In this document: positions 7,275-15,784 of the stretch, in pieces
Numbering within the stretch: position 1 is the first letter of the stretch
Layout: each line of letters starts with the position of its first letter
Assembly: GCF_014202315.1 (NCBI RefSeq)
Contig: NZ_JACHGN010000001.1
Location: 333,757-397,756, forward strand
Length of the DNA: 64,000 bases
DNA from: Thermocatellispora tengchongensis
GTDB taxonomy: Bacteria; Actinomycetota; Actinomycetes; Streptosporangiales; Streptosporangiaceae
Reading direction: 5' to 3'
The notes under the pieces: generated by a model
What the model saw: the letters and a program-made list of their open reading frames with translations, nothing else
Told to the model about the DNA's origin: nothing
Databases searched by the model: none
Translations under genes and position numbers: made by a program

Positions 7275-7616
7275 CTAGAGCATGGGTGCACTTGGGCGTG
7301 CGGCCGGAGTGATGGCCTGGGGTGCGCTGGCGGCGAGCACTTCCAGTAGGACACTGACGGGAAGCGGGGCGGCTGGCGGGTAGCGCAGGCTCTTGGTGGA
7401 GTCGATCAGGTATGTGGTGCGCCGTCCGGTGCGGAGCCGGGTGAGGTAGCCGTCTGCGGTGAGGTCGGCGACGATGTTTTGAGCGGTGCGCTCGGTGGTG
7501 CCCATGGCGGTGGCGAGATCACGGATGCGGATGTGTGGATCACGGTGGATCAGGATCAGGGCGCGGGCGTGACGGGTGAGGAAGGTCCACCCGGTGGGGT
7601 CGTGGTCACGCTCCAT
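7275..7616 (-). CDS. Winged helix-turn-helix regulator
   Basis: 113 residues starting MERDHDPTGWTFLTRHARAL, with GAAGGG five bases before the ATG (the upstream ATG at 7658 lacks one). A winged helix at about 15-75: HIRIRDLATAMGTTERTAQNIVADL is the recognition region and LTRLRTGRRTTYLID the wing. Similar short proteins are labelled ArsR/MarR-like. It faces away from the replication/transfer genes across an 830-base non-coding region containing a palindrome (7914-7929), so it is a candidate regulator of that region. Confidence 0.8.
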   Translation of the reverse strand: MERDHDPTGWTFLTRHARALILIHRDPHIRIRDLATAMGTTERTAQNIVADLTADGYLTRLRTGRRTTYLIDSTKSLRYPPAAPLPVSVLLEVLAASAPQAITPAARPSAPML

Positions 7617-7913
7617 GATCACCCTTCGCGTCGGTGTGACGTCAGGATAACGCGGCACGTTTGAGGTGCGGCGACTTAAGAGTGATCATGTGGGGCGGTC
7701 ATGGAGGCGGCGGCGCGTCCATGGTCGGCGGGTGGGGGCTGGTGCGGCGGGTGTTCCGGTCGGTGGGCGGCGGGGTTGCGCGCGTGCGGGCCGGGCGGCG
7801 CGGGCGGGACCGGCCCCCAGGCCGCATGCCCGGCCCGCTGGCCGATCCGGTTTGTGCGGGCGTCTCCCCGCCGTGCGGCGGCGCGGAGCGCCGTCGCCTT
7901 GATACCTATAAGA

Positions 7914-7929
7914 ACAATTGGACAACTGT
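7914..7929. promoter_or_regulatory. Palindromic operator-like site
   Basis: ACAATTGGACAACTGT, an imperfect palindrome (ACAxTTG-N2-CAAxTGT) in an AT-richer patch between divergent element genes. It resembles a dimeric repressor operator. The bound protein is unknown; the winged-helix or XRE protein of the element are candidates. Confidence 0.45.
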
Positions 7930-8284
7930 AGGCGTGGCCTGTCGTCCTGGAATGGCAGATGGGCGGTAGGCAAAGGGCTATTATCGGCGGTGTCCGGCAA
8001 GCAGCTCGGAGGGGATGGTGCTTGCGGACACCTAATACCCGTTATGCGATACATGGGTGGCTGGGTCCGCTGGTGTGTCGGTACGGGTGGGGCGGAGTTG
8101 TGAAGTGGCGAAACCTACCAACTCCGCCCATTTTGCATGTATATGCCCGCTGACCTGCACGGGAAGCCCGGAAGTGTGATGTAGATCACCTGTGTCCGTT
8201 ATTCGTACGGGACCGGCGTGACATGCGGGACTGGAGCGGAGAAACCGCTGGTCAGGGCGATCCGATCGCGAGATGATTTCATGT

Positions 8285-8325
8285 CTGCCCGAAATCGTCA
8301 CGATTTCTGCACTGTTTACGGGCAG
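8285..8325. other. Nested inverted repeat
   Basis: Outer arms CTGCCC (8285-8290) and GGGCAG (8320-8325) enclose a perfect inner inverted repeat GAAATCG-TCA-CGATTTC (8291-8307). It lies 120 bases upstream of the Pra-like gene. It could be an operator or part of an origin/transfer locus. Confidence 0.45.
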
Positions 8326-8444
8326 TCCGGAAATGTTGTTAGGGTGCGCTGACCTGCGGTTTTATCGGGAACCTTGATGGGGAGATGATCGTTGTTCAGG
8401 CGTAACCCAAAAGGTTCTCGTCTCACAGAGTCCCTAGGAGTCTC

Positions 8445-8867
8445 ATGGCCCTACAAGGTCCGATTCCTGTGACACAGGAAATGGTGTTCCCGCACGGTTG
8501 TTTCGTGGTCGGGGACGTGACGCCGGTGTTCGACTTCGACGCGAGCACGCGGGAGCGGCAGGTTCAGGCGCGGGACAAGACCACCGGGGAACCGGTGTGG
8601 TCGGTCCCGGTGATGGACGGCGACCCTTCGGTCAAGGCGGCGTCCAAGACGATGGCGATCAAGTTCGTCGGTAACCCCCCGAAGGTGCCCGCGCCTCCTG
8701 CGGGACTGGCCGGGTTGCCGGTCATTCCGGTGGAGTTCGACGGGCTGACGGTGACGCCGTATGTGAACGGCTCCAACCGGCTGGCGTACTCCTTCCGGGC
8801 GACCGGGATACGGGCGGCGGCGGTCGCAGCGAGCAAGGGTAAGGCCGGTCCGAAGGACGGTCAGTGA
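8445..8867 (+). CDS. Pra-like activator of replication, integration and excision
   Basis: 140 residues. The opening MALQGPIPVTQEMVFPHGCF, then VGDVTPVFDFDASTRERQVQ, DKTTGEPVWSVPVMDGDP and FDGLTVTPYV with RLAYSFRATGI, matches my recollection of the short proteins annotated as plasmid replication, integration and excision activators in Streptomyces elements of the pSAM2 kind. There the protein switches the element from integrated to replicating state. It sits directly upstream of traB and rep, as expected. Assignment is by sequence memory only. Its stop overlaps a possible small ORF (GTGA). Confidence 0.65.
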   Translation: MALQGPIPVTQEMVFPHGCFVVGDVTPVFDFDASTRERQVQARDKTTGEPVWSVPVMDGDPSVKAASKTMAIKFVGNPPKVPAPPAGLAGLPVIPVEFDGLTVTPYVNGSNRLAYSFRATGIRAAAVAASKGKAGPKDGQ

Positions 8868-9088
8868 AACCCCCTGCAACCGCTTCGGGCTACGGCTCGG
8901 CGGGTGAGGGGATGCCGGATGAGCATGGCCTGAAAGGCGGGCCGGTCAGTCCGAAGAGCGTGGGCGGCGGGAGTCGGGGCCTGTCGTGCGCTGGGTGCGT
9001 GCACTGCTGCGGGCGTCGAGGGCAAGGCGTGGCGCTGGCGCGGTTGCGGCGTGGGCGTGCCTGTGGAGTGCGCCGAAGAGCGCTGTGA
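8864..9088 (+). CDS. Possible small Cys-rich protein (doubtful)
   Basis: 74 codons from a GTG that overlaps the preceding stop. Contains SCAGCVHCCGRRG and an Arg-rich tail. The overlap favours translation, but composition is not clearly coding and the frame could be chance. The 228 bases after it up to the traB start hold no gene. Confidence 0.25.
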   Translation: MKPPATASGYGSAGEGMPDEHGLKGGPVSPKSVGGGSRGLSCAGCVHCCGRRGQGVALARLRRGRACGVRRRAL

Positions 9089-9316
9089 GGTTGTGAGCGA
9101 CCCTGGGCGGCGGAGTGTAGCGGGCTGACGGTCCGATCTATAGCCGCGTGATGCCTGGCGGTGTCTTCGGGCTGCCCGGAAACCGGGCCGGTGTGCGCGT
9201 CATGGTTTCCGGGCGGCCTGGCGGTCCATCTCGATTCATCGCGCGTGTGGCCGTGTGTCGGCCGTGCGGCGGTTCTTCATTCTCTTCGGGGGCCTTTCGG
9301 GAAAGGTGGTCATGCC

Positions 9317-10828
9317 GTGCTGCGCAAGTTGCCTGGTACGGAGACGGAAAACGTCGTGTCCACGACGCCGGACACCAACATCGTGTTCCGCCCGGTGGTG
9401 GTGCGAACCCCGGCGTGGATCACGCTGACGGTCTGGCTGTGGCGGCTGCTGGTCGCCGTGGTCAAGACGGTGTGGCGGCATCCGGTGGCCTGCTCGGGGC
9501 TGGGCCTGTCGGCCGGGTCGGTGTACGCGCTCGGGGTGCACACCTCGGCGCTGCTGTTCATCACGGCCGTGTGCGCCGTGGTGGTGTGGGCGGCGATCGA
9601 ACCGGTGAGCTGTTCACGGCGGTTCAAGTGGCCTGCGGTGGCCTGGTGGCGCTGGATGTGGGTGTACCGGCGTCGCTGGCGGGGGGTGATGGCGGTCGCG
9701 GGGTTGGGCCGCAGTATCCGGGGGCGGGTGTACCTGCCCGAACTGGTCAAGGTCTCCTGTGACCGGTGGGCCGACCGGGTACGGGTCCGGCTGCTCAAGG
9801 GACAGGACGCGGAGGAGTGGGCCGCCCGCTCGGGCAACCTGGCGCATGGGTTCGGCGCGGTGAGCTGCCGCATCGAGGTGCCCAAGCCGGGGTGGGTGCT
9901 GCTGACCTTCCCGCGTCGTGACGCCCTGGCACAGGTGATCAACGACCTTCCGTATACCGGTCGGCCGGTGGTGGACGCGGTGCACATCGGGCTGCGAGAG
10001 GACGGCCTGCCGTTCTACCTGAAGCTGCACGGCACGCATGTGCTGATCGCGGGGGCGACCGGATCGGGTAAGGGGTCGTGGGAATGGGCGATCGTCGGGG
10101 CGCTGCGGCCTGCGGTGCGGGAGGGGATCGCGCAGGTGTGGGGCCTGGACCCCAAGCGGATGGAGCTGTCGTACGGGCGGGCGCTGTTCAGCCGCTACGC
10201 CGCAACCCCTGTGGAGTGCGCGGAGCTGCTTGAGGCGGCGGTGGCCACGATGCAGGAACGGGCCGACAGGTATGCCGGCGTCCGGCGTGATCATGAGGCG
10301 ACGATGGATGACCCGTTCATCGTCGTGATGGTCGATGAGATCGCGTTCCTGACCGCGTATGTACCGGACAAGCAGATCCGGGCGCGGGTCATGGCGGCGC
10401 TGGCGACGCTGACCACTCAGGGGCGGTCGGTCGGGGTGTGTGTGGTGGCGGCGCTTCAGGACCCGCGTAAGGACGTGCTGAGCATCCGGAACCTGTTCCC
10501 CGATCGGGTGGCGCTGCGGCTGGATGAGGCCGAACAGGTGGACATGGTCCTGGGGGACGGGGCGCGGGACCGGGGGGCGCTGGCCGATCAGATCCCGCGT
10601 GATCCGCGCGACCCGAGCGTGGGGGCCGGTGTTGGCTACGTGCGGGTGGAGGGCGCACCGACCCCGATCCGGGTGCGGGCGATGTACGTGCGGGACTTCG
10701 ACATCCGGCGGATGGTCCTGCGCGAGGCGGGGGTGCTGTCGCATCCCTCCAGGGACGACACGCCGCGACTGGCCTCGGACGACACGCCGGACCTGAGAAC
10801 CGATCGGCGGGAGGGGGATCGGGCGTGA
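9317..10828 (+). CDS. traB: TraB/FtsK-like conjugal DNA translocase
   Basis: 503 residues from GTG, with GAAAGGTGG seven bases upstream (longer ORF reading is non-coding). Two or three membrane helices near the N-terminus (about 35-95), a linker domain (about 105-220, WWRWMWVYRRRW then DRWADRVRVRLLKGQ), and a C-terminal motor: Walker A GATGSGKGS (about 244), Walker B FIVVMVDEIAFL (about 335), TTQGRSVGV after it. This is the single-protein, septal-DNA-translocator-like ATPase that moves double-stranded DNA between mycelia in actinomycete conjugation, acting at the membrane as a hexamer. Its linker domain is duplicated in the gene at 11192. The stop overlaps the next start (GTGA). Confidence 0.88.
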   Translation: MLRKLPGTETENVVSTTPDTNIVFRPVVVRTPAWITLTVWLWRLLVAVVKTVWRHPVACSGLGLSAGSVYALGVHTSALLFITAVCAVVVWAAIEPVSCSRRFKWPAVAWWRWMWVYRRRWRGVMAVAGLGRSIRGRVYLPELVKVSCDRWADRVRVRLLKGQDAEEWAARSGNLAHGFGAVSCRIEVPKPGWVLLTFPRRDALAQVINDLPYTGRPVVDAVHIGLREDGLPFYLKLHGTHVLIAGATGSGKGSWEWAIVGALRPAVREGIAQVWGLDPKRMELSYGRALFSRYAATPVECAELLEAAVATMQERADRYAGVRRDHEATMDDPFIVVMVDEIAFLTAYVPDKQIRARVMAALATLTTQGRSVGVCVVAALQDPRKDVLSIRNLFPDRVALRLDEAEQVDMVLGDGARDRGALADQIPRDPRDPSVGAGVGYVRVEGAPTPIRVRAMYVRDFDIRRMVLREAGVLSHPSRDDTPRLASDDTPDLRTDRREGDRA

Positions 10829-11091
10829 AGGTCGTGCTGTACGGGCTGAGCTGCGCGGTCTGTGAGGCGGAGGACCAGCTTTGGCAGGACGTGGTTCGGG
10901 GGTTCGTGGAGTGCCGGGCGTGCGGGCATCGGGCGCTGGTCGCGGGGGCCGACGAGACCGACGAGATCGACCCGTACGAGGTGGACCCGTACGAGGTGGA
11001 GCCCAGCGAGGACGGCGCGGACCCGTACGAGATCTGGGAGGACGGCGAGGAGTTCGACCCGATCGACGGGCCTTACTGGTGGAGCGAGTGA
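10825..11091 (+). CDS. Zinc-ribbon-like protein with acidic repeat tail
   Basis: 88 residues from GTG overlapping the traB stop. The N-terminal half has SCAVCEAE and ECRACGHRAL, two C-x-x-C pairs making a likely zinc ribbon. The second half is highly acidic with repeated DPYEVDPYEVEP and DPYEIWEDGEEF strings and ends GPYWWSE. It may be a small DNA- or protein-binding adaptor in the transfer operon; a DNA-mimic role of the acidic tail is only a guess. No family recognised. Confidence 0.65.
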   Translation: MKVVLYGLSCAVCEAEDQLWQDVVRGFVECRACGHRALVAGADETDEIDPYEVDPYEVEPSEDGADPYEIWEDGEEFDPIDGPYWWSE

Positions 11092-11191
11092 CGGTCGGGT
11101 GATGCCGGGTGGGGGCCGTGTCGAGGTGAGGGCACGGCTCCTGCCACCTCAACGACGTAAGCGATCGGAAGCGGGCGGAAGGGAGCGGGAC

Positions 11192-11875
11192 ATGGGTGGT
11201 GCGGGGCTGCGGGTGTGGGGCGTCGTGGTCGCGATGGCTGGGGCGCTGTGGCGGGTGGTGGTGATCGTGGCCGGTGCGGTGTGGCGTCAGCCGCTGACCA
11301 TGGGGCTCGTCGGTCTGGTGCGGCTCGGGGTGTGGGTGCTGGCACAGGTCGCGCGGTGGGTGTGGCGGGCCGTGGTCGTGGTGGGGTGGTGGGTGCGTCG
11401 GTGTCCGGTTCTCGCGGTGCTGGTGGTGATGGCGGCGGGGGTCATATGGGTGTTCGGCTGGCTCGGCGTCCTGGTGGTGGCCAGTGAGGTGATGGGGGCG
11501 GGGCTGGCGTGGGTGTCGCTGAACCGGGGCAGGGTGGCGCGGGCGGTGGTGTGGCCGGTGGTGAGTTGGTGGCGGTGGGTGTGGGTGTATCGGCGGCGGT
11601 GGTGGTGGGTGGTGACGTGCCATGGGTTGCGGGCGGTGCGTGGTCGGCTGGGGATGCCCTTGCTTGCGGGGGTGCGCAGTGATCGATGGGCGGATCGGGT
11701 CCGGGTCATCCTTCCGCCGGGGCAGTGCGTCTCTGTGTGGGTGCGGCAATCGTGGCTGCTGGCGCGGGAGTTCGGGGCTGTGGGCTGTGAGGTGCGGGAG
11801 ATCTCGGCGGGTGAGATCGTGCTGACCTTCGTCCGGCGTGAGGCGGCTTCGGGGAAGCGCGGGGGGCGTGCTTGA
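11192..11875 (+). CDS. TraB N-terminal-domain paralogue without ATPase
   Basis: 227 residues from ATG with GGAAGGGAG seven bases upstream. Two long hydrophobic stretches (about 8-70 and 72-115) are followed by a domain clearly homologous to residues about 105-220 of the TraB protein: SWWRWVWVYRRRW against AWWRWMWVYRRRW, SDRWADRVRVILPPGQ against CDRWADRVRVRLLKGQ, FGAVGCEV against FGAVSCRI, LTFVRREA against LTFPRRDA. The protein stops where the TraB motor would begin. It probably assembles with TraB or at septa, like Spd spread proteins. Its stop overlaps the rep start (TTGA). Confidence 0.8.
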   Translation: MGGAGLRVWGVVVAMAGALWRVVVIVAGAVWRQPLTMGLVGLVRLGVWVLAQVARWVWRAVVVVGWWVRRCPVLAVLVVMAAGVIWVFGWLGVLVVASEVMGAGLAWVSLNRGRVARAVVWPVVSWWRWVWVYRRRWWWVVTCHGLRAVRGRLGMPLLAGVRSDRWADRVRVILPPGQCVSVWVRQSWLLAREFGAVGCEVREISAGEIVLTFVRREAASGKRGGRA

Positions 11876-13911
11876 GCGGTGAGCGCGGCGCGGGGATGCC
11901 GGGTGGTCGGGGCGTGCGTCCCTTGCGGTCTGAGGTGGCGGAACTGCTGGCGATTCAGGCGGGGGTGTGTGTGCGGCCGATCCCGTTTCGGGTGCGGGAT
12001 GCGGCGACGGGGGAAAGCCGGGTGGTGAGCCTGCCGTGTGGGGCGCGGTTGGAGAGTCAGTGTCCGCCGTGTGCGAAGCGGAATCGGCAGCTTCGGATGG
12101 TGCAGTGCCGGGAGGGCTGGCATCTGGAGCAGGAGCCGGAGAGTCGGGCGCGGGAGGGGCATCGGGATGGTGGTGGGGATGCGGCGGTGCGGGCGGCGGC
12201 TGCCTCGATCCATAGCAAGATCGAGACCGCGGGAGAGGGCGGGGGCGAGGAGGAGGGAGGGGCGCGGCGGGTGCGGTCCACGCGGCGGCGGCAGGATGCG
12301 CCGAGGTTGCCGAAGCGGGCTCGTCGTGCTGGGACGGTGGGGCGGGCGGTGATGGGGCCGGATGGGGTGATGGTGCGGCCGTCGATGTTCATCACGCTTA
12401 CGCTGCCGTCGTACGGGCGGGTGCGATCGGGCGGGGTGCCGGTTGATCCGGACCGGTATGACTACGTGCGGGCGGTGCGGGACGCGGTCCATCTGCCGAT
12501 GCTGGTGAATCGGTTCGTGCGCAACCTTCGCCGGGTTGCGGGGTGGAGTGTGCAGTACTTCGCGGCGGTGGAGTTTCAAAAGCGGCTGGCGCCACATGTG
12601 CATATGGCGGTGCGGGGGACGCTGCCGGTTGATGAGGTGCGGCAGGTCGCGGCGGCGACGTATGTGCAGGTGTGGTGGCCGCCGGTGGATCGGGTGGCGT
12701 TCGAGGGCAGGCGGCCGGTGTGGCACGAAAGTGCCGGCTGTTACGTCGATCTTGAGACGGGTGAGGTGCTGACCTCGTGGAATGCCGCGCTGGATCGCCT
12801 GGGAAGCGACCCCTCGGCGGTGCCGCTGCATGTGGCGCGGTTCGGTGCTCAGGTCGATGTCGTGAACGTGCTGGCGGGCACTGAGGAGACCGAAGCGTGC
12901 ATCCGGTACTTGGCCAAGTACCTCACGAAGAGCGTGGCGGCGGGGGCGGTGAGTGGCGGGGGTGAGGGGTGGGCGCGGCGGCGGCACGTGCGGCGGTTGC
13001 TTGAGGTGGCGCGGTGGGAACCGTGTTCGCCGGGGTGTGCGAACTGGTTGCGGTACGGCATTGAGCCGGAAGGGGCGGGTGCTGGGCTGGTGCCGGGGTG
13101 GTGCCGGGGTCGGGCTCATCGGGCGGAAGGGCTGGGGTACGGGGGGCGGCGGGTGCTGGTCTCGCGTCGGTGGTCGGGCAAGACGCTGGGTGAGCATCGG
13201 CGGGAAAGCCGGGCCTGGGCGCTGGCGGCGCTGGGAGTGAGGGAGGAGGAGAGGCCGGAGCCGGGGGGGCTGGTGTGGGAGCGGGCGCGGGAGGGGGATG
13301 TGGATGTGGCTCCGCGTGCGGCGCGGGTGCTGGATCTGGTGGCGGAGCGGCAGCGCTGGCGGGTGGCGCTGATGGAGGCGGGGGAAGCACGGGAAGCGGC
13401 GGAAGCAGGGGAGACGGTGGAGGTCGGTATGCCGGGCAAAGGACGGGGCCGGAAGGTGCGGGTTACGCTGGGTGATCCGTTGCCGGGGATGGATGATGAG
13501 TCCTTGGGGTGCGGGTCGGCGGAGAAGAGGAGCGGTGAGGGTCGCATGGAGGAAGGGCGTGCCGAAGGCTCCGAGTCGGGTGTTTCGGCTACGGCGGTGC
13601 AGTGCGTGAGGTCATCGGCCACGACGGACCCTCGGGCGGGTGGGCGGGCCGAAGAGGGTGGGGGGCAGGGTGCGCCCCCTGTTGATGATCTTGGTCAGGG
13701 GGACCGTGGGGGGCCGGTGGCAAGGCGGCGGCGTTCCCCGCGCGCCCGTTCAGCCGGTCAGGGCGGGGACGGTGAGGGGGTGTCGGCCGGTGAGGGGCTG
13801 TCGCCGGAAGATCGGGAGTGGGTGAGGCGGACGGCGGCGGCGATCGGGCCGCTACCGGAAGAGGTTCGCGATTACCTGGCGATGGTCTTCAAGAATCCGC
13901 ACCGTTCGTGA
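11872..13911 (+). CDS. RepSA-like rolling-circle replication initiator (HUH endonuclease)
   Basis: 679 residues with a TTG start overlapping the upstream stop; ATG at 11896 is an alternative. An N-terminal zinc-finger-like region (LPCGARLESQCPPCAKRNRQ, about 55-75), an Arg-rich linker, then the HUH nuclease core: the metal-binding motif LAPHVHMAVRG (about 238-248) and the catalytic-Tyr motif IRYLAKYLTKS (about 344-354). The C-terminal 250 residues are low-complexity Gly/Arg/Glu. The enzyme nicks the double-strand origin to start rolling-circle replication of the excised element, as in pSAM2-type elements. A bidirectional terminator follows. Confidence 0.85.
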   Translation: MSGERGAGMPGGRGVRPLRSEVAELLAIQAGVCVRPIPFRVRDAATGESRVVSLPCGARLESQCPPCAKRNRQLRMVQCREGWHLEQEPESRAREGHRDGGGDAAVRAAAASIHSKIETAGEGGGEEEGGARRVRSTRRRQDAPRLPKRARRAGTVGRAVMGPDGVMVRPSMFITLTLPSYGRVRSGGVPVDPDRYDYVRAVRDAVHLPMLVNRFVRNLRRVAGWSVQYFAAVEFQKRLAPHVHMAVRGTLPVDEVRQVAAATYVQVWWPPVDRVAFEGRRPVWHESAGCYVDLETGEVLTSWNAALDRLGSDPSAVPLHVARFGAQVDVVNVLAGTEETEACIRYLAKYLTKSVAAGAVSGGGEGWARRRHVRRLLEVARWEPCSPGCANWLRYGIEPEGAGAGLVPGWCRGRAHRAEGLGYGGRRVLVSRRWSGKTLGEHRRESRAWALAALGVREEERPEPGGLVWERAREGDVDVAPRAARVLDLVAERQRWRVALMEAGEAREAAEAGETVEVGMPGKGRGRKVRVTLGDPLPGMDDESLGCGSAEKRSGEGRMEEGRAEGSESGVSATAVQCVRSSATTDPRAGGRAEEGGGQGAPPVDDLGQGDRGGPVARRRRSPRARSAGQGGDGEGVSAGEGLSPEDREWVRRTAAAIGPLPEEVRDYLAMVFKNPHRS

Positions 13912-13923
13912 TCAGTAGGTGAT

Positions 13924-13954
13924 CAATGCCCCGGACCGATGATCCGGGGCATTG
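13924..13954. terminator. Bidirectional terminator between rep and integrase
   Basis: CAATGCCCCGGA, loop CCGATGA, TCCGGGGCATTG: 12-bp perfect stem in the 55-base gap between convergent genes. Confidence 0.85.
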
Positions 13955-13966
13955 CGCTGTCGGGGG

Positions 13967-15709
13967 TCAGGCTCCCTGCGGCTGCATACGCGTCGCGATC
14001 GTGACGCGCTCTCGGACGGGGGCCGTTCGACCTCTGCCCAGGGGCGTGATTCTCACCGTGACCATGCGGCGGCAGATCTCGCGCTGCTCGCCGAGAGTGA
14101 GGGCCGTCCATGCCTCTTCGATGTTCTCAACCCCGATCAGCTTGGCCGCTGGGTTGGTGTTCTCCAGTGCCCGGTCAAGGGCTGCCTTGGCCTTGTCCAG
14201 CTTCTCGCGCCGCTTGGCGGTCATGCTCCGCATCTGCGCCTTGGTGATCTCGTCGTCGTCGTACTGGTCGCTGATCTCGATCAGGCGTCGCTCATGCCGG
14301 GCGATCTCGGCACGCAGCCCAGGAATGTCGATCTTCTGGCCGCCGGGACCCTGCCCGATGATCTCACCGGGGTCAGACAGCCTGATCAGCTCCTGGATGG
14401 TGGCGGCCACAAGGTCGTCCACCTCCTTGGCGGCGATGGATACATGCCCCTTGCCCGGAGCCGCGCACCGGTAATGCCGCTCCTCGTCGATGCGGATCAC
14501 TTCGCCGGTCTTGCGGTCCTTGATCTTGCGGCGCTTGTTCTGCGAACGCAGATGTTCCCCACACGGACACTCGTAGATGCACGATCCGAGCAGCACGGGC
14601 GTGCTGCCCGCGAAGTTGGTGCGCCGGTTGGGGTCGGTCCACTTGCGAACCAACGCCCAGTAGTCGTCAGGGTCCACGATCGGCTCACCGGGCAGTCTGC
14701 CGACCACATCGTCAGGGGTGTAGTGGTTGGGGGGCGGGGCCTGCTCCTGGCCGCTCTCCTCGCTCTCCTCGTACTCCTCGGCGTCCTCCACGGGGGTGTA
14801 GTCCTGTTCGGGACGGTGGACGGTCAGACCGGCATTGCGCGGGCGGAGAAGCATCTCCCGTGCCTGTGCTGCGGTGAACGGCTTACCGTTGATGGTGACC
14901 ACTCCCGCGCGGGCCATGTCGCGGGCGATCTCCTTCACGGACACACCTGTCAGGCCAATGGCGGTGTAGTGGGCGATCACCTGGGCCTCGTCGGGGCGGT
15001 GGGTGATGCCGTCCGACTCGAACCCGTAGGGTCGCCGTCCTCCACCGAAGCGGCCTTCTTCGGCCTGTTCCCTGCGCCTGCGGGAGACACGCCGGGCGGT
15101 GTCGCGCGATGCCTGGTTACCGACGGCGCACAGGATACGGGCGGTGGTGATGTCGGAATCGTTGGCCAACCGCAGGCTGCCGGTGACCGATGCCGCGATG
15201 ATCCGGGGGCGGGAAGCCTCGACCACGTCAATCAGGTCTTCAAGGTCACGCGGGTCCCGGACCGTGCGGTCAAGGTGGTAGGTCATGAACCGCCGGAACT
15301 TGGCCTTGGTGAGCAGATCCAGGGCGTGACGGAACTTCGGGCGGACCGTGCGCAGTTGGGTCTCACCGTTGGGGAGCTTGATCTTGCGGCGCTTGAACGC
15401 GCTGGTGTCGTTCTCCACCAAGATCATTCCTACGGGCCAGCCACGCCTGCCCGCGTGCACGATGGTGTCTTGGACCTGGCGGGCAACGCCGTTGATGTCT
15501 CCGGGGTCGGCGTCGGAGATCCGGACCAACAGCAGGGCTGTGCCCGGTGCCCAGACATCGGCCGTCCACACGTCACCCTGAGGATTCCAGCGGCCCGGCA
15601 CGTCGTTGATGGTCATCGCCTCGCCGTCACGCATGGCCTTCCTGATCGCCGTGATGGCGGCCTGCTCGGCGGGGGCAAGGGGGCGGGGGGTGTTCTGGAT
15701 CTTCGCCAT
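13967..15709 (-). CDS. Large serine integrase
   Basis: 580 residues. An N-terminal resolvase domain (about 55-205) has the catalytic Ser in VRISDAD (Ser65) and the downstream ARQVQDT motif. A recombinase domain follows (about 235-330, [10 protein letters not shown] and [16 protein letters not shown]), then an acidic insertion, a zinc ribbon ([11 protein letters not shown]...[11 protein letters not shown], about 385-430) and a coiled coil (about 475-530). Large serine integrases join attP and attB through a two-base crossover and need a directionality factor to excise. The gene starts 69 bases from the right junction, pointing away from it. The catalytic segment VRIS differs from the common Y-x-R-x-S, and a 50-residue N-terminal extension precedes it. 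Confidence 0.92.
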   Translation of the reverse strand: MAKIQNTPRPLAPAEQAAITAIRKAMRDGEAMTINDVPGRWNPQGDVWTADVWAPGTALLLVRISDADPGDINGVARQVQDTIVHAGRRGWPVGMILVENDTSAFKRRKIKLPNGETQLRTVRPKFRHALDLLTKAKFRRFMTYHLDRTVRDPRDLEDLIDVVEASRPRIIAASVTGSLRLANDSDITTARILCAVGNQASRDTARRVSRRRREQAEEGRFGGGRRPYGFESDGITHRPDEAQVIAHYTAIGLTGVSVKEIARDMARAGVVTINGKPFTAAQAREMLLRPRNAGLTVHRPEQDYTPVEDAEEYEESEESGQEQAPPPNHYTPDDVVGRLPGEPIVDPDDYWALVRKWTDPNRRTNFAGSTPVLLGSCIYECPCGEHLRSQNKRRKIKDRKTGEVIRIDEERHYRCAAPGKGHVSIAAKEVDDLVAATIQELIRLSDPGEIIGQGPGGQKIDIPGLRAEIARHERRLIEISDQYDDDEITKAQMRSMTAKRREKLDKAKAALDRALENTNPAAKLIGVENIEEAWTALTLGEQREICRRMVTVRITPLGRGRTAPVRERVTIATRMQPQGA

Positions 15710-15777
15710 CTGGGGGGACTCCCTTCCTGACCTGCGGTTATGCCTAAATTCTACCCGCGATAACTGTCATAACCCCT

Positions 15778-15784
15778 GGTCGGG
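15778..15784 (+). other. attR core
   Basis: GGTCGGG, identical to 2473-2479. Left of it is element sequence (TAACTGTCATAACCCCT); right of it the ABC ATPase resumes with GAAGTCCACC, giving S-G-K-S-T. In the joined attP, TGTCATAACC and GGATTGTGACA form imperfect inverted arms around the core. Confidence 0.85.

Larger units (their letters stand above)
7617..8444. other. Long non-coding region of the element
   Basis: About 830 bases without a convincing gene between the leftward winged-helix gene and the rightward Pra/TraB/Rep genes. ORFs here are G- or C-rich shadows. It holds a 16-bp palindrome (7914-7929), a TGATGTAGATCA element (about 8178-8189), a nested inverted repeat (8285-8325) and lower GC from about 7900 on. 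Promoters, a replication origin or the TraB recognition repeats (clt) could lie here; none can be assigned. Confidence 0.6.
2473..15784. mobile_element. Integrative and conjugative element (AICE type) inserted in ABC ATPase gene
   Basis: A 13.3-kb insert between two halves of an in-frame ABC ATPase gene. It is bounded by a shared 7-bp sequence GGTCGGG at 2473-2479 and 15778-15784. Contents: large serine integrase next to the right end, RepSA-like rolling-circle initiator, TraB/FtsK-like DNA translocase, Pra-like protein, a TraB N-domain paralogue, XRE plus DUF397, RsbW-like ATPase, a winged-helix regulator and several small unknown genes. This is the hallmark set of actinomycete integrative and conjugative elements that replicate by rolling circle and move double-stranded DNA with a single TraB protein. 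The left 3 kb appears visibly less GC-rich than the flanks. No excisionase or KorA-type GntR gene was recognised. Confidence 0.93.

Noticed and set aside
7275-7616. KorA-type GntR repressor of the transfer operon
   Set aside because: The protein is a short winged helix without a GntR effector domain; role as a transfer regulator remains only possible.
13952-15730. 592-codon plus-strand frame opposite the integrase
   Set aside because: Mirror of the integrase gene, with no domain pattern or ribosome site.
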